A stretch of DNA of 64,000 nucleotides from DATLGB01 sp037724045 (GTDB taxonomy: Bacteria; Actinomycetota; Thermoleophilia; Solirubrobacterales; Solirubrobacteraceae), in NCBI GenBank assembly GCA_037724045.1, contig JBBJOW010000016.1, positions 1 to 64,000 on the forward strand. Direction: 5' to 3'. Below, piece by piece: positions 59,246-64,000 of this stretch. Numbering within the stretch: position 1 is the stretch's first letter; every line of letters begins with the position of its first letter. A program made the position numbers and the translations under genes. The notes beneath the pieces are model-generated. The model was given only the letters and a program-made list of their open reading frames with translations, was not told the DNA's origin and did no database searches.

Positions 59246-60101
59246 CCTGGAGGATCTGGCCGGCCGTGCGCTCATGGTGGCGGTGGACGTCGGACCAGCG
59301 GTAGCGGAGAACGCGGTAGCCGGCGAGACCGAGGAGGTTGTCGCGCGCGGCGTCGGTGGCGCGCATCGAGGGCTGGTCGTGCTCGGAGCCGTCGGTTTCC
59401 ACCACCAGCATCGCGGCCGGCCATAGGAAGTCCACCTTGAAGCCGAGCGGCTTCGCCTGAAGGTCGGGCAATGGCAGGTTGTGCCTGCGGACGACGCGGC
59501 TCATGAACGCGACCTCGAGGCGTGACGCGGTCGGGGCGAGGTCATTGAGGAACCGGGTCAGGACGCGGTTGGGCCGTCGGCGGTTGGCGAGCTCGAGTGC
59601 GGTGCGGTCGAAGAGCCGCCGGTACTGGAGCTGGCGCAAGGCCCATTCGATGTCGTCCTCCTCGTCGAGCTCGTGCGCGAGATCGACCATCGTCCGGGCC
59701 GGGCTCGTGACCGGGATGTTCGACCAGGTGCCGACCTCATACGGCGGCAACGCGCCGTGATGGATCAGGATGCCCGGCCGACGCCGGCCGCTGGTCGTCG
59801 GGATCGTCACGTCGATCCGCGGGCCGACGCCGTCGCGGATCTTCATCAGCGTCGCCGCGCAGCGGTGGCTCAGGCGCGAGCCCTCCCCGCACGCCAGCAC
59901 CGCCGCGTGCCAGTCCCCGAGCCGGCTGGGAGCGAGGTGACCTACGGCGAACACCCCACGATGGACCCGGTGCAGCCGCCCCGCCTCAACCCCTCTCTCA
60001 ATGCCGCTGTTCCCGAAACCGCACGCGCGAAGCTGCGCCGTGGTCACCCGTCCGTTCTGCACTGCGGCGATGGCCGCAGCCTCTGCGAATCTCACCCCCA
60101 T
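59223..60101 (-). CDS. AbiEi-like winged-helix/DUF559 endonuclease-like protein
   Basis: A 292-residue protein. Residues about 3-50 form a winged-helix AbiEi-type N-domain (T-T-A-Q-L-R-A, later V-H-R-G-V-F-A-V). The centre (60-170) is like the AbiEi C-domain. About 195-285 is a Vsr/DUF559 nuclease-like fold: an E in helix 1, then V-D-F-L-W-P, M-L-V-V-E-T-D-G-S-E-H (a PD-(D/E)xK-type D...E-x-D pattern with H), and G-Y-R-V-L-R-Y. The ATG at 60101 sits in the loop of the upstream repeat with AGGA seven bases before it; a GTG at 60140 is less likely. It lies opposite to truB and ribF and separates them. Function is unproven; nicking or homing activity is an inference. Confidence 0.82.
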   Translation of the reverse strand: MGVRFAEAAAIAAVQNGRVTTAQLRACGFGNSGIERGVEAGRLHRVHRGVFAVGHLAPSRLGDWHAAVLACGEGSRLSHRCAATLMKIRDGVGPRIDVTIPTTSGRRRPGILIHHGALPPYEVGTWSNIPVTSPARTMVDLAHELDEEDDIEWALRQLQYRRLFDRTALELANRRRPNRVLTRFLNDLAPTASRLEVAFMSRVVRRHNLPLPDLQAKPLGFKVDFLWPAAMLVVETDGSEHDQPSMRATDAARDNLLGLAGYRVLRYRWSDVHRHHERTAGQILQALRVAPR

Positions 60102-60121
60102 ATGGGGTCCTAGTCGCAAAG
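60080..60121. repeat. 42-bp stem-loop repeat, copy B (gene 5' side)
   Basis: The same four blocks as copy A at identical spacing and in the same orientation (direct repeat). The 27 block bases are identical; the four 5-base spacers and loop are almost all different. The start codon of the nuclease gene occupies the first three loop positions (CATAT on the + strand). The AGGA ribosome site falls in the internal loop/stem on the minus strand. Confidence 0.85.
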
Positions 60122-60159
60122 GCCGCGAAACTCTCCGCACGGATTAGTCTCCGCGGACG

Positions 60160-61038
60160 ATGCGTGTGACCTGGCTCCAAGAGGCCGCCCAGCGGCGCCG
60201 ACGGATGGCGGTCGGGGAGTTCGACGGCGTCCACCTCGGCCATCAGGCGGTGATCGGCGACGCGGACACCGTCCTCACCTTCGACCCGCACCCGCGCGCG
60301 GTCGTGGCGCCCGACGCGGCGCCGAAGCTGCTCACGCCGCTGCCCGTCAAGGCGGACCTGCTCGCCGGGCTGGAGGTCCAGGAGCTCGTGGTCATCCCCT
60401 TCGACGGGGCGTTCGCCGCGCAGACCCCGCAGGAGTTCATCGACGACGTTCTGATCGCCCGGCTGGGCGCCACCGAGGTGCGGGTGGGGGAGAACTTCCG
60501 CTTCGGCCACAAGGCTCAGGGCGACGCGGCCCTGCTCCAGCAGCAGACGGCGTTCACGACACAGGTTGCCGACATGGTCGAGGTCGACGGCGAGATCGTG
60601 TCCTCGACGCACATCCGCGGGCTGATCGTCGCGGGCGACGTCGAACGCGCCGCGCGCTTCCTCGGGCTGCCGTTCCACCTGCGTGGCATCGTCCAGCACG
60701 GCGACGAGCGCGGGCGCACGCTGGGCTATCCGACCGCCAACCTGGTGCCCGACAACGCGCTCTGCTACCCCGGCAACGGCATCTACGCATGCCGCGCGTC
60801 CCTCGGTGACGAGTGGTGGCCGGCCGCGGTCTCGATCGGGGTCCGCCCGACCTTCGTGACCGGGCGCGGCGTGCTCATCGAGGCGTTCCTGATCGGCTAC
60901 GACGGCGACTGCTACGGACAGGAGCTGCGGCTTGCCTTCCTGCGTCGCATCCGGGGCGAGAAGCGCTTCGACTCGGCCGACGCGCTGGTCGCCCAGATGG
61001 AGCACGACACCGCCGAAGCCCTGGAAGTGGCGGGGTAG
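60160..61038 (+). CDS. ribF: Bifunctional riboflavin kinase/FAD synthetase
   Basis: A 292-residue enzyme making FMN and FAD. The N-terminal adenylyltransferase has G-E-F-D-G-V-H-L-G-H near 18-27 and V-G-E-N-F-R-F-G near 108, then S-S-T-H-I-R near 147. The C-terminal kinase has G-Y-P-T-A-N near 187 and N-G-I-Y-A-C near 202, with the catalytic E in L-I-E-A-F-L near 233. It is truB's usual neighbour but here is displaced by the nuclease cassette. Confidence 0.94.
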   Translation: MRVTWLQEAAQRRRRMAVGEFDGVHLGHQAVIGDADTVLTFDPHPRAVVAPDAAPKLLTPLPVKADLLAGLEVQELVVIPFDGAFAAQTPQEFIDDVLIARLGATEVRVGENFRFGHKAQGDAALLQQQTAFTTQVADMVEVDGEIVSSTHIRGLIVAGDVERAARFLGLPFHLRGIVQHGDERGRTLGYPTANLVPDNALCYPGNGIYACRASLGDEWWPAAVSIGVRPTFVTGRGVLIEAFLIGYDGDCYGQELRLAFLRRIRGEKRFDSADALVAQMEHDTAEALEVAG

Positions 61039-61064
61039 CCGGGTGCTACTCTCGTCCGTTGCAC

Positions 61065-61337
61065 ATGACCGCCATCACCGCTGAAGACAAGCAGGAAACC
61101 GTCACCAAGTTCGGGAAGTCCGAGACGGACACCGGGGCCACCGAGGTTCAGATCGCACTGCTCACGCAGCGCATCAACCACCTCACCGAGCACCTCCGGT
61201 CGCACAAGGGCGACCACCACTCGCGGCGCGGTCTGCTGATGCTGGTCGGGCGCCGTCGCCGACTGCTCAACTACTTCCAGAAGAAGGACCTCGAGGGCTA
61301 CCGAGGACTGATCCGCGAGCTCGGCCTGCGGCGCTAG
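61065..61337 (+). CDS. rpsO: 30S ribosomal protein S15
   Basis: A 90-residue four-helix ribosomal protein. T-G-S/A-T-E-V-Q-I-A-L-L-T-x-R-I near 24-38, then H-K-x-D-x-H-S-R-R-G-L near 48-59 and L-L-x-Y-L/F near 68 are the family signatures. TACTCT at 61047-61052 could be a -10, giving a leader of only a few bases. pnp, which often follows rpsO, is not downstream here. Confidence 0.96.
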   Translation: MTAITAEDKQETVTKFGKSETDTGATEVQIALLTQRINHLTEHLRSHKGDHHSRRGLLMLVGRRRRLLNYFQKKDLEGYRGLIRELGLRR

Positions 61338-61346
61338 CGCCCAGCC

Positions 61347-61805
61347 GTGGCCGTCATCGCCCCCGGCACGTCCGCGCCCGAGTTCTCGCTCGCGCGCCAC
61401 GACGGCGACAACTTCACGCAGGCCGACCTGAACGGGCAGACGAGCGTCTTCGTCTTCTACCCATTCGCCTTCTCGTCAGTGTGCACGGACCAGATGCAGA
61501 TCTACAACGAGGTGCTCGGCGAGCTCGCCGAACGCGAGGCGACGCTCTACGGCGTGTCGTGCGACGCGGCGCCCTCCCAGGAGGCGTTCCGCGCGCAACT
61601 CAACGTCGACATCGAGCAGCTGTCGGACTTCGAGCCCAAGGGTGCGACCTGCGCCGCCTTCGGGGTGCTGCACCCGGGCGGATTCCCGCAGCGCGCCCTG
61701 GTGATCGTGGGCCCTGACGCGAGGGTGAAGTGGAGCTACGAGGCGCCGTCTCCGGGGGACCTGCCGGGCGCGAACCTCATCTTCGACGGCCTGGACGCCG
61801 CCTGA
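61347..61805 (+). CDS. AhpE-like peroxiredoxin
   Basis: A 152-residue thioredoxin-fold peroxidase. The peroxidatic cysteine is C46 in F-S-S-V-C-T-D, preceded by F-Y-P-F-A-F. The usual Thr and Arg of the active site are partly visible (a P-x-x-x-(T/S)-x-x-C pattern). Other cysteines, in G-V-S-C-D and A-T-C-A, could serve as resolving residues. It reduces peroxides using a thiol partner. GTG start, 9 bases after rpsO; the thiol protein that follows 5 bases downstream could be its partner. Confidence 0.86.
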   Translation: MAVIAPGTSAPEFSLARHDGDNFTQADLNGQTSVFVFYPFAFSSVCTDQMQIYNEVLGELAEREATLYGVSCDAAPSQEAFRAQLNVDIEQLSDFEPKGATCAAFGVLHPGGFPQRALVIVGPDARVKWSYEAPSPGDLPGANLIFDGLDAA

Positions 61806-61810
61806 GGATT

Positions 61811-62365
61811 ATGCAGGGGGGCCCGCCTCGGCCAGCGGCGGGCCCGGCGATCGGCCTCGGCACCCCTGACCTGCGCTCGTCGCCGGTCCCCGCGCCGGGG
61901 CCCGACGATCGCCTGCGGGGACCGGAGGGTGCGCCGGTGGTCACCGTGTACGCCGACTTCGAGTGCCCGTTCTGCGCGGTGCTCGAGCTGCGGCTGAAGG
62001 AGACGCCCGTCCAGGTCTGCTTCCGCCACTTCCCCGTCCGCGCCAAGCACCCGCGGGCGTGGGCGGCGGCACAGGCGGTCGAGGCGGCTGCCATGCAGGA
62101 CGCGTTCTGGGCGATGCACGACGCGCTCTATACCGACCAGGCGCGCCTGGAGGACCCGCACCTGTGGGCGCGTGCGGCGTCGCTCGGGCTCGACGTTGCA
62201 CGCTTCCACGCGGACGCGCACTCGACCGAAGCTCGCGAGCGCGTCGAGCGCGACTTCCGCACCGGGATCCGGGCCGGTGTGGCGACCACGCCGACCCTCT
62301 TCCTCCCAAACGGCAGGAAGATCTCCGGCCGCCCGGACGCGGCGGTCTGGGCGGAGCTCGAGTAG
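61811..62365 (+). CDS. DsbA-family thioredoxin-like protein, probably cytoplasmic
   Basis: A 184-residue protein with a C-P-F-C active site near residue 53, after Y-A-D-F-E, and the cis-Pro segment V-A-T-T-P-T-L-F near 160. The central helical insert (A-A-Q-A-V-E-A-A to F-W-A-M-H-D-A-L) is DsbA-like. No signal peptide or membrane helix is present; the N-terminal 35 residues are Pro/Gly-rich. It may reduce the neighbouring peroxiredoxin or act as a disulfide isomerase. Convergent with the receiver-phosphatase gene, with one base between stops. Confidence 0.85.
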   Translation: MQGGPPRPAAGPAIGLGTPDLRSSPVPAPGPDDRLRGPEGAPVVTVYADFECPFCAVLELRLKETPVQVCFRHFPVRAKHPRAWAAAQAVEAAAMQDAFWAMHDALYTDQARLEDPHLWARAASLGLDVARFHADAHSTEARERVERDFRTGIRAGVATTPTLFLPNGRKISGRPDAAVWAELE

Positions 62366-62366
62366 C

Positions 62367-63542
62367 TCAGACGCCGATCAGCACGAGCGCGACGTCGTCG
62401 CGAAGCGGGCCGGCGTTGAGCTCCTCCGCGCGCGCCACCACCTCGCGGACCATCGCGGAGGGATCGGGGTCGTGCCGCCGCGCGTCCACCACCAGCTCGG
62501 CGAGGCCGTCCTCGCCGAGCCGCGAGTGGTCGCCGCGCCGGCCTTCGACGACCCCATCGGTGTAGAGCAGCACGCTCCAGCCGGCCTCGAGGGTGAACTC
62601 GGCCGGCGCCCAGGTCGAGCCCGAGAGCACGCCCAGCGGCGGGCCGCCCGACCCGTCCACGAGCGGCCGCGGTGCGCCCGCGGCAGGCACGAGCAGGGGT
62701 GACGGATGCCCCGCGGTACGCAAGGTGAGGCCGACGCGATCGGGCTCGACGGCGAGTGTCGCCACGGTCGCGAAGACGCCGCGGTCGTAGCGTTCGGCCT
62801 CCAGCACCCACTGCAGCGTCGGAAGGACCGCGTCGGACTCGGTGCCCGCAAGGATCAGTGTCCGCCACGCGATGCGCAGGCACACGCCGACCGCCGCCTC
62901 GTCGGGACCGTGGCCGGAGACGTCACCGATGATCGCGTGCAGGCAGCCCTTGCCGTCCTCCACGACGTCGAAGAAGTCCCCGCCCAGCAGCGCCCGCCGA
63001 CGGCCCGCGGCGTACTGGGTGGCGATGCGCACGCGCGGGTCGCTCACCAGCGGGGTCGGGAGAAGCCCGCGTTCGAGGCGGGTGGTCTCGGCGGCCTGCA
63101 GCTGTGCGAGGGAGAGCTCGCGCCGGGCGGTGATCGCGCGACGGCGCTCGACGGCGTAGCGCACCGAGCGGGCGAGCAGCTCCCCGTCGACATGGCCCTT
63201 GACCAGGTAGTCCTGCGCACCGGCCGCCAGCGCGGCGATACCCCGCTCCTCGTCGGCGAGACCAGTGAGCACGAGGATGGCGAGGTCGTCCGCGGCCGCG
63301 CGCAGGCGCTCGAGCCCTTCGAGGCCGGTGGCGTCGGGCAGGCCCAGGTCGAGCAGCGCGCAGTCGTGGTCGGCGGCGATCGCCTCTGCGTCCGCCAACC
63401 TCTGGACGTGGGTGATCTGCACGGGCGGATGCGTCTCCTCGAACAGCAGGCGCACGATCAGCGCGTCGCCCTCGTCGTCCTCGACCAGGAGTATGCGAAG
63501 CGGCCTTCTGATCGTCCCCGCCCCGCCCAGCGTGGAATTCAT
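62367..63542 (-). CDS. Response-regulator receiver fused to PP2C (RsbU/SpoIIE-like) phosphatase
   Basis: A 391-residue protein. Residues 15-135 form a receiver domain: L-V-E-D-D-E-G-D with its acidic pocket, the phospho-acceptor Asp near 62 in L-L-D-L-G-L-P-D, T near 94 and K near 114 (L-V-K-G). A linker helix leads to a PP2C-type phosphatase (about 165-391) with G-G-D-F-F-D near 188, I-G-D-V-S-G-H-G near 206 and D-D-V-A-L near 384. Such proteins dephosphorylate anti-anti-sigma factors to release stress sigma factors. No histidine kinase, anti-sigma or STAS gene lies within the window. The promoter side faces the SRPBCC gene. Confidence 0.9.
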   Translation of the reverse strand: MNSTLGGAGTIRRPLRILLVEDDEGDALIVRLLFEETHPPVQITHVQRLADAEAIAADHDCALLDLGLPDATGLEGLERLRAAADDLAILVLTGLADEERGIAALAAGAQDYLVKGHVDGELLARSVRYAVERRRAITARRELSLAQLQAAETTRLERGLLPTPLVSDPRVRIATQYAAGRRRALLGGDFFDVVEDGKGCLHAIIGDVSGHGPDEAAVGVCLRIAWRTLILAGTESDAVLPTLQWVLEAERYDRGVFATVATLAVEPDRVGLTLRTAGHPSPLLVPAAGAPRPLVDGSGGPPLGVLSGSTWAPAEFTLEAGWSVLLYTDGVVEGRRGDHSRLGEDGLAELVVDARRHDPDPSAMVREVVARAEELNAGPLRDDVALVLIGV

Positions 63543-63566
63543 TCCGACCTCGTTGATGGCGGAACT

Positions 63567-64000
63567 CTACATCCGGCGCGCAACCTCTGTGACCCGGTGA
63601 TCGAAGATCCGGTCGAGGTCGCGGCGGACGAAGAGGGCGTGGGCGACCTCGCCGAGGGGTCCGAAGGGGAGCGCGTAGCGGACCGTGTCGGTCATCTGCG
63701 TGCCCTCGTCCGCGGCGCGGAACTCATGGGTGTGGTGCCACAGGGCGTAGGGCCCGCGCAGCTGCTGATCGACGAAGCGCACGCCCGGCTCCCACACCTC
63801 GATCCGCGTGAGCCAGCTGATCGGAAGCCCGTGCAGCTTGAGCTTGTACTCGATCAGGGTCCCGACCTCCATGTGAGCGGCGCGATTGCTGACGATGCGA
63901 AAGGACAGCCAGGGCGGAGTGATCGCCTCGAGGTTGTCGGCGTCGCCGAAGAACTCGAAGACCTCGTCAGGGGCACCGGGGAGGTGCTGCTCGCGTCGGA
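63567..64000 (-). CDS. SRPBCC-family ligand-binding protein, 5' end beyond the window
   Basis: The frame is open to the window edge and gives at least 144 residues: V-F-E-F-F-G-D-A-D-N-L-E, then I-T-P-P-W-L, G-T-L-I-E-Y-K-L, W-L-T-R-I, W-E-P, F-V-D-Q-Q-L-R-G-P-Y and H-H-T-H-E-F, ending in R-R-D-L-D-R-I-F-D. This order is that of START-like SRPBCC proteins often annotated as cyclase/dehydrase. It has a hydrophobic ligand pocket; ligand unknown. The apparent ATG at 63872 is internal, since the coding pattern continues well upstream of it. Confidence 0.85.
   Translation of the reverse strand, partial: RREQHLPGAPDEVFEFFGDADNLEAITPPWLSFRIVSNRAAHMEVGTLIEYKLKLHGLPISWLTRIEVWEPGVRFVDQQLRGPYALWHHTHEFRAADEGTQMTDTVRYALPFGPLGEVAHALFVRRDLDRIFDHRVTEVARRM

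Overview
The window is a high-GC (about 70% by eye), densely packed bacterial chromosome segment. An actinobacterial-type integration host factor (mihF) lies between the pyrimidine operon and gmk-rpoZ-coaBC. There are many GTG starts and 4-bp ATGA/GTGA overlaps, a PyrR leader, an InhA-like enoyl reductase and several start codons that look leaderless. Together these point to an actinobacterium, most likely of the Thermoleophilia/Solirubrobacterales type; the class-level placement is my inference.

Layout. 0-2.8 kb: sparse region with a cupin-TPR protein, a cold-shock protein, a 50-residue membrane protein and small hypotheticals. 2.8-4.8 kb: lipid kinase and CorA on the minus strand. 4.9-8.2 kb: a SAM-I riboswitch followed by threonine synthase, a MoaD/ThiS sulfur carrier, a zinc peptidase and a hexapeptide acyltransferase, closed by a 15-bp inverted repeat. 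8.2-12.6 kb: a frameshifted secreted protein, a zinc-ribbon protein, an O-methyltransferase, an NAD-binding protein, an rRNA/tRNA 2'-O-methyltransferase and a two-domain GNAT. 12.6-19.9 kb: a GMC oxidoreductase, zwf, an MMPL transporter and an HTTM-like membrane protein, with the stumps of two deleted genes (Zn-alcohol dehydrogenase and GH15 glucoamylase) between them.

19.9-34.7 kb is a lipid block. A single-chain 1840-residue acyl-CoA carboxylase and PEP carboxylase run leftward. A divergent type II fatty acid synthesis operon runs rightward: fabD-fabH-fabG-acpP-fabF, a MaoC dehydratase, fabI and an acyl-reductase-like SDR. tRNA-Arg(CCG) and a degenerate small gene follow. 35.3-45.6 kb: a phosphodiesterase and RNase Z, then a PyrR-regulated operon pyrR-pyrB-pyrC-carA-carB-pyrK-pyrD closed by a terminator. 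45.8-52.7 kb: mihF, gmk, rpoZ, coaBC and a MoxR/DUF58/transglutaminase/TPR cluster. 52.8-61.3 kb: the translation-factor block rimP-nusA-ylxR-infB-rbfA-nrnA-truB, then ribF and rpsO. 61.3-64 kb: two thiol proteins, a receiver-PP2C phosphatase and a partial SRPBCC protein.

The strongest candidate for something undescribed lies at 59.2-60.1 kb. An AbiEi/DUF559-type nuclease gene splits truB from ribF and is bounded by two 42-bp direct repeats. Each repeat is a bipartite stem-loop. The start codon sits in the loop of one and the stop codon in the same loop positions of the other. This looks like a small selfish cassette. A second theme is gene decay or single-base frame breaks: two gene stumps, two frameshifted genes, and two essential-family genes (pyrD, ylxR) whose best start codon is one base out of frame.
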